A stretch of 64,000 nt of DNA, taken from positions 496,001 through 560,000 of the forward strand of contig NZ_VYRZ01000003.1 of NCBI RefSeq assembly GCF_008710705.1, in the 5' to 3' direction. Both the position numbers and the translations under genes were made by a program. Position 1 is the first letter of the stretch. The number at the start of each line of letters is the position of its first letter. The stretch is from Microbacterium radiodurans (GTDB lineage Bacteria; Actinomycetota; Actinomycetes; Actinomycetales; Microbacteriaceae). Shown in pieces: positions 14,670 through 23,249 of this stretch. Below the pieces are notes generated by a model that was not told the origin of the DNA, did no database searches, and was given only the letters and a program-made list of their open reading frames with translations.

Positions 14670-15566
14670 ATGACCGACCTGACCGGCGCCTGGCCTGTGG
14701 TGCTCACCCCCTTCACCTCCGACGACGACGTCGATCACGACGCGCTCGCCGCCTACGTCGAGTGGCTCATCGCCTCCGGAGCGAACGGACTGTTCGCGGT
14801 GGCGCTGTCGGGGGAGATGTACGAGCTGACCTCGACCGAGCGGGTCGCCGTGGCACGAACCGTGGTCGACGCGACCGCCGGACGGGTGCCGGTCGCGGCA
14901 TCCGTCGTCTCCGCCACCGACACCGACGCGGCGATCACCGAGGCGCGCGAGCTCGCGGAGGTCGGCGTCGACATCGTCGTGCTCATCGCCTCGGCGTTCG
15001 TGGCGGACGGCGAGCCCGACGAGAAGCTCGTCGATGCGGTGGGCGCGATCGGGGCGGCTCTGCCCGACGTGCAGCTCGGCCTCTACGAATGCCCCATTCC
15101 GTACCACCGGCTGCTGTCCGAGGAGACCGTGGCGGCCCTCGCGGCGACCGGGCGCGTGGCGTTCTTCAAGGAGACGACGCACGACGTCGATCGCATGGGT
15201 GCGCGGGTGGCCGGGGCATCGGGAACACCGCTCCGCGTCTTCAATGCGGGCATCGAGAACCTCGCCGAGTCCGTCGAGGTCGGCGTCGCAGGACTCTCCG
15301 GATGGGTGGTCAACGTCGCCCCCGACCTCGTCGCACGCCTGTGCGAGCGGGCAGCCGTCGATGGGCTGTCGAGCGAGGTACTCGAGCTTCAGCACCTGCT
15401 CGGCGACGTCGAGCAGCGGATGGCACCGACCTATCCGTCGTCGGCGAAGGCTATCGCCGCTCGCCGAGCCGGACTGACGTGGCAGACCCGCTCGCGGTGG
15501 CGTCCACGTCAGGTGAATGAGGAACTCGTCGCCGAACTGGCGGCGATCCTCGACGACGCTCGCTGA
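14670..15566 (+). CDS. Dihydrodipicolinate synthase family protein (DapA-like aldolase)
   Basis: A 298-residue class I aldolase of the DapA/NAL superfamily. It has the N-terminal GAWPVVLTPFTSDDDVDHDA phrase, the Schiff-base Lys167 in FFKETTHDV and the catalytic Tyr139 in LYECPIPYH, which replaces the YNVP/YNIP of true DapA. The substrate loop is ALSGEMYELTSTER rather than the usual GTTGE. These changes argue against lysine biosynthesis and for a sugar-acid or keto-acid lyase. It stands alone, with a possible LacI-type operator, consistent with catabolism. Confidence 0.8.
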   Translation: MTDLTGAWPVVLTPFTSDDDVDHDALAAYVEWLIASGANGLFAVALSGEMYELTSTERVAVARTVVDATAGRVPVAASVVSATDTDAAITEARELAEVGVDIVVLIASAFVADGEPDEKLVDAVGAIGAALPDVQLGLYECPIPYHRLLSEETVAALAATGRVAFFKETTHDVDRMGARVAGASGTPLRVFNAGIENLAESVEVGVAGLSGWVVNVAPDLVARLCERAAVDGLSSEVLELQHLLGDVEQRMAPTYPSSAKAIAARRAGLTWQTRSRWRPRQVNEELVAELAAILDDAR

Positions 15567-15746
15567 CGCGGGCCGCCGAATTCTTCGCGCCCGGCGTGGC
15601 GCTGCTCCGTCTCGACGTGTCGACTCACGCTCCTCGGCGCGCACCGCGTGCTGCGGCCGAGTCGTGAGAAGAACACCAGGTTACGTGAGCCTGGGAACCC
15701 CCTGACCGTTCCAAACCGATCTCTCCCTGGCTTCGGATCACCGACC

Positions 15747-16346
15747 ATGGGGACGGATATCGATACTTTGGCGACGAAAAGTAGTTGGGGACAGCGACCG
15801 GAGGCTTCACTGCCGGAGGCGAAAGCCGCTGGCGAAGCGGATTCCGGTCATGTCGCGCGGCCGGTGGGACTGCGCACGCGACTCATCGGGCAGCTCGCCA
15901 GTTTCGGCCTGGTCGGCGGACTCGCCTTCGTGGTCGACCTGGCGGTCTACAACGCCGTGCGCGCGACTGTTCTGCAGGACTCTCCCATCTGGTCGAAAGT
16001 CGTCAGCGTGGCGGTGGCCACCGCGTTCGCGTGGCTGGGCAACCGCTATCTGACATTCCGGCGCGAGCGTTCGCCTCACGCCGTCCGCGAGGGCGTCCTG
16101 TTCGCCGTCGTGAACGTCGTCGGTCTGCTCATCGCCGCCGGCTGCCTCTTCGTCTCGCACTACGTGCTCGGCTTCACCTCGCAGCTGGCCGACAACATCT
16201 CGGGCAACGGCGTCGGCCTCGTGCTCGGCACCGCGTTCCGATTCGCCGCGTATCGATGGCTCGTCTTCTCTCCGCGCTCGCGCACTCTGCGCGTCCCGCG
16301 TTCCGCTCGTCGAATCGTCCGTCTGGACACCGGAGGTCCCTCGTGA
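15747..16346 (+). CDS. GtrA family membrane protein
   Basis: A 199-residue protein with four membrane helices in the GtrA pattern: LIGQLASFGLVGGLAFVVDL, then VVSVAVATAFAWLGNRYLTF (the NRYLTF phrase is diagnostic), a third segment and GLVLGTAFRFAAYRWLVF. GtrA proteins help move polyprenyl-linked sugars across the membrane or assist glycosyltransferases. I chose the ATG at 15747; the open frame begins earlier with non-conserved sequence. It is first in the glycan operon and overlaps the next start as GTGA. Confidence 0.8.
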   Translation: MGTDIDTLATKSSWGQRPEASLPEAKAAGEADSGHVARPVGLRTRLIGQLASFGLVGGLAFVVDLAVYNAVRATVLQDSPIWSKVVSVAVATAFAWLGNRYLTFRRERSPHAVREGVLFAVVNVVGLLIAAGCLFVSHYVLGFTSQLADNISGNGVGLVLGTAFRFAAYRWLVFSPRSRTLRVPRSARRIVRLDTGGPS

Positions 16347-17851
16347 TCCCTACCGACCGTCTTCTCGCCCCCGCCAGCACTCAGCCCGACCCGGCCCCGA
16401 CACCCGATCCGCTGCTGACCCCGGTCGCCCCGGCTCCGGGGCAGCAGCCCGTCGGGGGACTCGACGTCCCCGCGCCCGTCGAGTCCGGCGTTCCGGCTCC
16501 CGTCGACGGACTGTCGGCCTGGTCGATCGGGGAGTGGATCGGGTACAGCGGGATCATCCTGCTCGCCCTGGTCCTCACCGCGATCGCCGCGACCACCCTG
16601 TGGTGGATGCTGCACGCGTGGCGTTCCGCGGCAGATCTCCGGGCGACGCAGTTCAGCTCGTCGCCCCGGCCCGCGCGGCACCGTTTCACCCTGCTGGTGC
16701 CCGGGCGCCACGAGGAGGAGGTCATGGGCCAGACCCTCGACCGCCTCGCACAGCAGGACCACCCGGACTTCGAGATCATCGCCATCGTGGGTCACGATGA
16801 CCCCGGCACCGAACTCGTCGTGCGCGAGGCCGCCGCTCGGCATCCGCACCTCATCAAGGTCGTCGTCGACGACAGCGTGCCCAAGAACAAGCCCAAGGCC
16901 CTGAACCGAGCGCTCACCATCGCGACGGGAGACGTCGTGGGCGTGTTCGACGCCGAAGACGAGGTGCACCCCGGCCTGCTGACCGTCGTCGACTCGAAGT
17001 TCCAGGAGACCGGCGCGGACGTCGTGCAGGGCGGTGTCCAGCTCATGAACTTCGAGACGAGCTGGTGGTCGCTGCGCAACGTGTTGGAGTACTACTTCTG
17101 GTTCCGCTCCCGGCTGCACTTCCACGCCCGCTCCAAGTTCATCCCCCTCGGCGGCAACACGGTGTTCGTCACCCGCGATCGCCTCGAGTGGTCGCAGGGG
17201 TGGGACGACCAGTGCCTGGCCGAGGACTGCGAGCTCGGGGTCCGGCTCTCGAGCGACGGCGCGAACGTCGTCGTCGCCTATAACCCCGAGTACGTGACCC
17301 GCGAGGAGACCCCGCCGACCCTGATGTCGCTCTACAAGCAGCGCACGCGCTGGAATCAGGGCTTCCTGCAGGTGCTCGGCAAGGGCGAGTGGAAGAAGCT
17401 GCCCACCCTCCGTCAGCGCATGTACGCCCGTTACCTGCTGAACATGCCGTTCATCCAGGCGGCGACGGGCGTGCTGATCCCGATCTCGATCGCCTTCATC
17501 CTGCTGGTGAAGGTGCCCACCGCGGTCGCCCTCATCACCTTCCTCCCGCTCCTGCCGACGATCGTGACGCTCGTCGTCGAGGCGGCAGGGCTGACGGAGT
17601 TCGGCCGGGTGTACTCCAAGAAGGTGCGCGTTCGCGACTACGTGAAGCTCGTCCTCGGCCTCGTGCCGTACCAGATCTTCCTCGCCGCGGCCGCTGTCCG
17701 TTCGGTCGTCCGGCAGCTGCGCGGTGACGGCAGCTGGGAGAAGACCGAGCACACGGGAGCCCACCGCGACGCCTCCGCGTCCCCGACCGCACACGACGGA
17801 GCCGCATCGCCGGCGCTCGTCGCAGCCGCAGCATCGGAGGAGAACAAGTGA
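16343..17851 (+). CDS. Cellulose-synthase-like processive glycosyltransferase, family GT2
   Basis: A 502-residue membrane glycosyltransferase. A Pro-rich N-terminal 50 residues precede a membrane helix (IGYSGIILLALVLTAIAATT). The GT2 domain follows with all processive-synthase signatures in order: RFTLLVPGRHEE, D203-A-E-D206, E294-D295 in LAEDCELGVR and Q333-R-T-R-W337. Two or three further helices follow (about 370-460), then an Ala-rich acidic tail. This is the BcsA/NdvB-style motif set, so a beta-linked glucan or similar polymer is the likely product, extruded at the membrane. No PilZ domain is visible. It is coupled by GTGA overlaps to both neighbours. Confidence 0.85.
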   Translation: MIPTDRLLAPASTQPDPAPTPDPLLTPVAPAPGQQPVGGLDVPAPVESGVPAPVDGLSAWSIGEWIGYSGIILLALVLTAIAATTLWWMLHAWRSAADLRATQFSSSPRPARHRFTLLVPGRHEEEVMGQTLDRLAQQDHPDFEIIAIVGHDDPGTELVVREAAARHPHLIKVVVDDSVPKNKPKALNRALTIATGDVVGVFDAEDEVHPGLLTVVDSKFQETGADVVQGGVQLMNFETSWWSLRNVLEYYFWFRSRLHFHARSKFIPLGGNTVFVTRDRLEWSQGWDDQCLAEDCELGVRLSSDGANVVVAYNPEYVTREETPPTLMSLYKQRTRWNQGFLQVLGKGEWKKLPTLRQRMYARYLLNMPFIQAATGVLIPISIAFILLVKVPTAVALITFLPLLPTIVTLVVEAAGLTEFGRVYSKKVRVRDYVKLVLGLVPYQIFLAAAAVRSVVRQLRGDGSWEKTEHTGAHRDASASPTAHDGAASPALVAAAASEENK

Positions 17852-19866
17852 CCTCGACACTCGACCGCTCGCCCGAGGCGACCGCGTCTGCGCCCGCGCC
17901 CGCCGCCGAGACGGACGACCGTTCCGCCGGCACGCGCCGCCGCTCGCGGTGGCGTGCGCGCCTGACCGACCTCGCGTGGCTGGTGCCGGCCCTCATCGCG
18001 GGGCTCGTCGTCAACGCGATCAATCTCGCTGGTTCGCCGCAGCGCATCGACGACGAAGGCACGTACACCGCGCAAGCGTGGGCCATCGGCAATCTCGGCG
18101 AGCTCACCCATTACACCTACTGGTACGACCACCCGCCGCTCGGCTGGATCCAGATCGCCGGGTACGCCGGGCTGACCGGAGCGTGGGACCGTCACGACAT
18201 CGCGGTCATCGCGGCGCGCGAGGCGATGCTCGCCGCAACGGTGATCGCGGCGATCCTGCTCTGGTTCGTCGTCCGGCGCATCGGCTTCGCACGCGCCGCG
18301 GCATCCGTCGCCGTCCTGCTGTTCCTCCTCTCGCCGCTGGCGGTGCAGTTCCACCGTCAGGTGTACCTCGACAACATCGCCACGGCCTGGCTGCTCGGCG
18401 CGCTGCTGCTCGGCATGAGCCGCAACAAGCAGCTGCTCGGCTTCATCGGGGCGGCCCTGGCTTTCGGAATCGCGGTGCTCACGAAGGAGACCTACCTGCT
18501 GGCCCTTCCGCTGCTGGTGTGGTTCATGTGGCGTGGCGCCGACCGCACGACACGGCGATACACGCTGTCGGTGTCGGCGGCCGTCTTCGCGCTGCTCGGG
18601 TTCGCATACGTCGCCTTCGCCCTGGTCAAGGGCGAGGTCATGCCGGGGCCCGGCCGCGTCAGCCTCTTCGAGGGGCTGGCCTTCCAGCTGGCCTCCCGCG
18701 AGGGCAGCGGATCGCTGCTCGACCCCGAGAGCCTGATGTCGCGAACCATCGGCATGTGGTGGCAGCTCGATTCGGTGCTCATCATCACCGCGCTCGCGGC
18801 GTCCGTCGCCGCGCTGTTCGTGCGGCGCCTGCGCCCGTGGGCCATCACGCTCCTCGCGCTGACGGCGTTCATGTTCCGGGGCGGCTACCTGCCCGTGCCC
18901 TACGTCATCATGCTGCTGCCGTTCGCCGCGATCGTGATCGCCGGCATCGGCCAGGTCGCCGTCGAGCGACTCCGCTCCCGCACCGGTCGGCACACGGTGC
19001 TGTCGCGGGTCGGCGGAGCGGGCATCGCCGCCGGGATCGTCGTGGCGATGGTCGCCGCCGTCCCGCTGTGGACGACCCAGCTGCGGGGATTCCTGCTCGC
19101 AGACCTCGACCGGCCCCTGCGAGACGCCGAGACCTGGATGGTCGAGAACGCTGCCGCGGATGCACGCATCCTCGTCGACGATGCGATGTGGGTCGATCTC
19201 GTCGACGAGGGCTTCAACCGCGAGGACGTCGTCTGGTACTACAAGGCCGACACCGACTCCGACGTCCAGGCACTCGCTCCGGATGGATGGCGCGATTACG
19301 ACTACGTCGTCACCACCGATTCGATGCGCACCTTCCCGACCGAGTTCCCGACGGTTCGTCAGGCGATCGACAACAGCGTGGTCGTGGCCTCCTTCGGAGA
19401 GGGCGCGCAGCAGGTCGACATCCGTTACATCGACCGCGAGCAGTCCGGTCTCGAACAGGCGGCCGACGACGGGCTGTACGCTGCTCGATCGCTCGCCGGA
19501 CAGCAGCTGCTGACCAACCCCGGTGTGGGCGTGCCGGTCGAGGAACAGGACCTGATGACCTCGGGCGTCGTCGACGGCCGCATCCTGCTCAGCCTCGCCC
19601 AGGTCGCGGCGATCGGGCGCGTCGACATCGCCGACATCGCCCAGCTCGACGGCGATCCCTCCGGTGTGCACCGTCAGCTGGTCATCAGCTCGTTCGTCGG
19701 TGAGGATGCGCGCGGAAACGGGGCCGGGGCGGATGCCGCGCTCCGCTTCTTCCGCTCGCTCACCGGCGCTCTCGCTCCGCTGTCCGTGGAGCGCGGGGAT
19801 GCCGGGGTCGTCGTGACCTTCTCTCCCGTCGAACCCGCCGACCTCCTGCCGCGACCCGCGGCGTGA
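17848..19866 (+). CDS. GT39/ArnT-type glycosyltransferase (polyprenol-phosphate sugar donor)
   Basis: A 672-residue integral membrane protein with about eleven hydrophobic segments in its first 400 residues and an extracytoplasmic C-terminal domain. The catalytic loop RIDDEGTYTAQAWAI (Asp68, Asp69, Glu70) after the first helix and the phrase WYDHPPLGWIQI are typical of PMT/ArnT-like enzymes using polyprenyl-phosphate sugars. The matching donor synthase is at the end of this operon. It could glycosylate the surface protein encoded next or decorate the polymer. Start at the GTG overlapping the GT2 stop. Confidence 0.82.
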   Translation: MTSTLDRSPEATASAPAPAAETDDRSAGTRRRSRWRARLTDLAWLVPALIAGLVVNAINLAGSPQRIDDEGTYTAQAWAIGNLGELTHYTYWYDHPPLGWIQIAGYAGLTGAWDRHDIAVIAAREAMLAATVIAAILLWFVVRRIGFARAAASVAVLLFLLSPLAVQFHRQVYLDNIATAWLLGALLLGMSRNKQLLGFIGAALAFGIAVLTKETYLLALPLLVWFMWRGADRTTRRYTLSVSAAVFALLGFAYVAFALVKGEVMPGPGRVSLFEGLAFQLASREGSGSLLDPESLMSRTIGMWWQLDSVLIITALAASVAALFVRRLRPWAITLLALTAFMFRGGYLPVPYVIMLLPFAAIVIAGIGQVAVERLRSRTGRHTVLSRVGGAGIAAGIVVAMVAAVPLWTTQLRGFLLADLDRPLRDAETWMVENAAADARILVDDAMWVDLVDEGFNREDVVWYYKADTDSDVQALAPDGWRDYDYVVTTDSMRTFPTEFPTVRQAIDNSVVVASFGEGAQQVDIRYIDREQSGLEQAADDGLYAARSLAGQQLLTNPGVGVPVEEQDLMTSGVVDGRILLSLAQVAAIGRVDIADIAQLDGDPSGVHRQLVISSFVGEDARGNGAGADAALRFFRSLTGALAPLSVERGDAGVVVTFSPVEPADLLPRPAA

Positions 19867-19918
19867 CCCCCGTGCCGGGCGGAACCCTTCCCGGCTCAAC
19901 CCCGAAGAAAGGATCACC

Positions 19919-20818
19919 ATGATTCGGAACACTTCGCACATCGACCCCACCGCTCGCACGTCGCGGCGCGGCATCCGCGGTCTGGCGCTCGCCGCCGCTG
20001 CGGTCATCCCCTTCGCGATCGGCGTGGCCGTCGCTCCGGCCGCATCCGCCGCACCTGCGGAGCCGGGCGGGTGGGCCCGCGTCGCCCACCTCTCGCCCGA
20101 CACGAAATCCGTTGACGTGCAGATGACCGCGCTCGCCGGCGGCGCCGTCGTCTACGAGCTCGACGACGTCGCCTACGGCGCGGTGAGCGATTACATCCCG
20201 CTCGCGGAGGGCACGTACGTCGTCTCGATGGTGCCCTCGGATGCCGCGGACGACGCGGAGCCGGTCGTGCAGCAGTCCGTGGATGTCGCCGCCGGCGGCC
20301 CCGTGACGGTCGCGGCCTACGGCGTCAACGCCGACCTGCAGACGGTCGTCTTCCAGGACGACCTCTCGGCACCGGCCGCGGGCGAGGCGCGCGTGCGCGT
20401 CATCCAGGCCTCGACGGTCGAGCCGACTGTGAGCGTCGACACCGCGCAGGGTCGACCGATCGCGCGTGACGTGCCGACCGGGTCGGCCACGGATTACGCC
20501 GCCGTCGCGGCGGGATCGTGGAACCTCGAGCTCACCGGCGCCGACGAGGTCTCGTCGGCGGCCGTCGATCTGCCCGCCGGATCGGTCTCGACGCTGTTCG
20601 TGCTCGACACCGCGGCGGGATCGCTCACGGCATCGGCCGTGACCGACTCCGCCACCCTCGCCGACATGCCCGTCGGCGGCATCGAGACCGGTGGCGGCGG
20701 AACCGCGCGCGACGAGATCTCACCGGTCGGCATCGCCCTGGGAGCCGGCGCTCTGGTGGGCGGAGCCGTCATCGCGATCGTCGCTGTGCGACGCCGCGGA
20801 TCGCGGGAAACCGTCTGA
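19919..20818 (+). CDS. DUF4397 surface protein with C-terminal anchor
   Basis: A 299-residue exported protein. The signal peptide ends near ASAAPA (about residue 45). The DUF4397 domain starts ARVAHLSPDTKSVDV and probably repeats once (ARVRVIQASTVEPTVSVD). Near the end, MPVGGIETGGGG (Pro251) is followed by a short spacer, a membrane segment (GIALGAGALVGGAVIAIVAV) and a basic tail RRRGSRETV. That is the layout of a cell-wall sorting signal with a non-LPXTG motif, and the next gene encodes a sortase. The ATG follows GAAAGGA. Being a sortase substrate is inference from layout and adjacency. Confidence 0.8.
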   Translation: MIRNTSHIDPTARTSRRGIRGLALAAAAVIPFAIGVAVAPAASAAPAEPGGWARVAHLSPDTKSVDVQMTALAGGAVVYELDDVAYGAVSDYIPLAEGTYVVSMVPSDAADDAEPVVQQSVDVAAGGPVTVAAYGVNADLQTVVFQDDLSAPAAGEARVRVIQASTVEPTVSVDTAQGRPIARDVPTGSATDYAAVAAGSWNLELTGADEVSSAAVDLPAGSVSTLFVLDTAAGSLTASAVTDSATLADMPVGGIETGGGGTARDEISPVGIALGAGALVGGAVIAIVAVRRRGSRETV

Positions 20819-22416
20819 TGCGGGCGCCGCGAGTTCTCGCGGCGGCCGCCTCGGCCGCCGCCGTCGCACTGGCGGTCACCGCCTGTTCCGGGCCGGTCAC
20901 CGATGGTGCCGAATCGGAGCAGGGCGCCACGGCGGCGGCCGACGCCTTTTTGGACACGTACGTCGACGAGGGGCGCGTCGTGCGCACCGACCAGGGCGGC
21001 GACACGGTGAGCGAGGGGCAGGCGTACGGTCTGCTGCTCGCCGTCGTCGCCGGAGACGAAGCGCGCTTCGACGACATCTGGGACTGGACCACCGCGAACA
21101 TCCAGCGCGACGACCTTCTGCTCGCGTGGCGGTGGGAGGGCGGTTCCGTCGTCGACGACGAGCCGGCATCGGATGCCGATCTCGATGCGGCGCGCGCTCT
21201 CGTGCTCGCCGGCGAGGCCTTCGGCCGGGATGACCTGACGGACGACGGTCTCGCCCTCGGCGAAGCTCTGCTCGACGAGATGACGGCGACCACCGATCTC
21301 GGCCGGATCCTGCTGCCGGGCACGTGGGCGACGGCCTCGCCGCACGCCTACAACCCGTCGTACGCGTCGCCGGCTGCTTACGCCGTCCTGGCGGATGCGT
21401 CGGACGACTCCCGCTGGGACGAGCTCGCCGACGGCAGCCACGCCGCCACCGAGGCCCTGCTGGATGCGAACGCCCTTCCCACGAACTGGGCGACGGTCGC
21501 CACCGACGGATCGGTGGCCATCGCGGGCGCAGCCGACGGTACCGGCGAGCCCGGCTACGGGTACGACGCGGCACGCGCGTCGATCCGTTATGCGGAGTCC
21601 TGCGACCCGGCCGACACCGTCCTCGCCGGGCGGATCGCCGCGGCGCTGCCGGGCGAGGAGCAGCTGCCCGCCGAGCTCGACTCCGGCGCCGGCGCAGTCA
21701 CGACCGATCAGCATCCCGTCGCCTACGCCGCACGCGCTGCCGCATACGCCGCGGACGGCCGTGCCGACGACGCCCGCGCGGATCTCGCGCGGATGGGGGA
21801 CACCGCGACCCGGACGCCGACCTACTACGGCGATGCCTGGAACGCCCTCGCCGAGGCGATGCTCACCGACGACGCACTGGCCGGGTGCCCCCCGCTCGAG
21901 TCGTCGTCGACGGCCGCGGCATCGAGCTCGAGCGCCGGGGCCCTCCAGGATCCGGTGCGGGCTGCGGCGGCGTCGGATGCCGTCCCGGTGCACGTCTCGA
22001 TTCCCGCGATCGGCATCGAGTCCGACCTCATCGGTCTCGGACGCGGCGCGGACGGCTGGATCGAAGCACCGGCCGACTACAACGACGTCGGCTGGTACGA
22101 GGACGGGGTCGTTCCGGGGCAGATCGGGCCGGCGGTGATCGCCGCGCACGTCGACTCGAAGACGGCACCCGCGGTCTTCCACAACCTCCCGCAGCTGAGA
22201 CCCGGCGACACGGTCTCGGTGACGCTCAGCGACGGGACCGTCGCCGACTTCGTCGTCACGGGCCAGCAGAGCGTCAAGAAGCACGGCTTCCCCACCGAAT
22301 CGATCTACGCACCGGTGCCAACTCCGGAGCTCCGACTCGTCACCTGTGGCGGGCCCATCAGCTCCGAGACCGGGCTGTACGAAGACAACATCGTCGTCAC
22401 GGCGATCGCGGCCTGA
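20818..22416 (+). CDS. Lipoprotein fusing a GH8 (BcsZ-like) glycanase to a class E/F-like sortase
   Basis: A 532-residue protein. A lipobox ends at Cys23 (LAVTAC). Residues about 35-360 match glycoside hydrolase family 8: TVSEGQAYGLLLAV holds the proton-donor Glu66, FDDIWDWT and LLAWRWEGG follow, and ASDADLDAARALVLAGEAF carries the conserved Asp119/Asp121. BcsZ endoglucanases have the same blocks. A Ser/Ala linker follows, then a sortase domain (about 385-532): IPAIGIESDLIGLG, catalytic His444 in IAAHVDSKTAPAVFHNL and Cys510 in LRLVTCGGPIS, ending YEDNIVVTAIA. TGATG overlaps the DUF4397 stop. A glycan hydrolase and a transpeptidase in one surface protein could couple polymer trimming to protein or polymer anchoring. 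I know of no described fusion of this kind. Confidence 0.82.
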   Translation: MRAPRVLAAAASAAAVALAVTACSGPVTDGAESEQGATAAADAFLDTYVDEGRVVRTDQGGDTVSEGQAYGLLLAVVAGDEARFDDIWDWTTANIQRDDLLLAWRWEGGSVVDDEPASDADLDAARALVLAGEAFGRDDLTDDGLALGEALLDEMTATTDLGRILLPGTWATASPHAYNPSYASPAAYAVLADASDDSRWDELADGSHAATEALLDANALPTNWATVATDGSVAIAGAADGTGEPGYGYDAARASIRYAESCDPADTVLAGRIAAALPGEEQLPAELDSGAGAVTTDQHPVAYAARAAAYAADGRADDARADLARMGDTATRTPTYYGDAWNALAEAMLTDDALAGCPPLESSSTAAASSSSAGALQDPVRAAAASDAVPVHVSIPAIGIESDLIGLGRGADGWIEAPADYNDVGWYEDGVVPGQIGPAVIAAHVDSKTAPAVFHNLPQLRPGDTVSVTLSDGTVADFVVTGQQSVKKHGFPTESIYAPVPTPELRLVTCGGPISSETGLYEDNIVVTAIAA

Positions 22417-22462
22417 GACCCCCGCACCCCGACCGACCCACACGTGAATGGAGATTGCCGAG

Positions 22463-23245
22463 ATGAACGTCGCGCTCACCATCGTTCCCACCTATAACGA
22501 GATCGAGAACATCGAGGGGATCGTCGACCGCGTCCTCGCGGTGGGACTGTCGGACGTCCTGATCGTCGATGACTCCTCGCCCGACGGCACGGGTGAGCTC
22601 GCCGACCGTCTCGCCTCGCAGCACGCGGGCGTGCACGTGCTCCACCGCACCTCGAAAGACGGTCTCGGCCGGGCGTATCTCGACGGATTCGCCTGGGGGC
22701 GCGCCCGCGGTTTCGATGTGCTCATCGAGATGGATGCCGACGGCTCGCATCAGCCGGAATCGCTTCCGACCATGCTCGACGAACTCCGGACGGCCGACAT
22801 CGTGCTCGGCTCCCGCTGGGTGCCCGGCGGGCGCGTCGTCAACTGGCCGCTGCACCGCAAGGTGCTGAGCATCGGCGGGAACGTCTACGCGCGCCTCGCC
22901 CTCGGGATCGACATCCGCGACGCCACCGGCGGCTTCCGCGCGTACCGCACGACCGCTCTCGAGACGATCGGCCTCGACGGCGTCGAGTCGCACGGGTACT
23001 GCTTCCAGCTCGACCTGCTGTGGCGCGGGCTGGAGCGCGGTCTGCACGTCGTCGAGGTGCCGATCACCTTCGTCGAGCGCGAACACGGCGAGAGCAAGAT
23101 GAGCAGTGACATCGTCCGCGAGTCCCTGTGGAAGGTCACGGTCTGGGGAGTGCGACGGCGTCTGACGGCCGTGCGCGAGCTGGTCGTGAACCACCGCCGG
23201 CTTCCGTCGGTCCGCGCCAACACGCGGCGGCTCGCCCCTTCCTGA
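22463..23245 (+). CDS. Polyprenol monophosphomannose synthase-like GT2
   Basis: A 260-residue cytoplasmic or peripheral GT2 enzyme: ALTIVPTYNEIENIEGIV, VDDSSPDGTGELAD, the DXD region in EMDADGSHQPE, LGSRWVPGG and ESHGYCFQLDLLWR follow the dolichol-phosphate-mannose synthase pattern. It charges polyprenyl phosphate with a sugar, most likely mannose, which the GT39 enzyme of the operon can use. The ATG at 22463 has GGAG nine bases upstream; an in-frame ATG at 22448 lacks one. Last gene of the operon, convergent with the GH3 gene four bases away. Confidence 0.85.
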   Translation: MNVALTIVPTYNEIENIEGIVDRVLAVGLSDVLIVDDSSPDGTGELADRLASQHAGVHVLHRTSKDGLGRAYLDGFAWGRARGFDVLIEMDADGSHQPESLPTMLDELRTADIVLGSRWVPGGRVVNWPLHRKVLSIGGNVYARLALGIDIRDATGGFRAYRTTALETIGLDGVESHGYCFQLDLLWRGLERGLHVVEVPITFVEREHGESKMSSDIVRESLWKVTVWGVRRRLTAVRELVVNHRRLPSVRANTRRLAPS

Positions 23246-23249
23246 CCCG

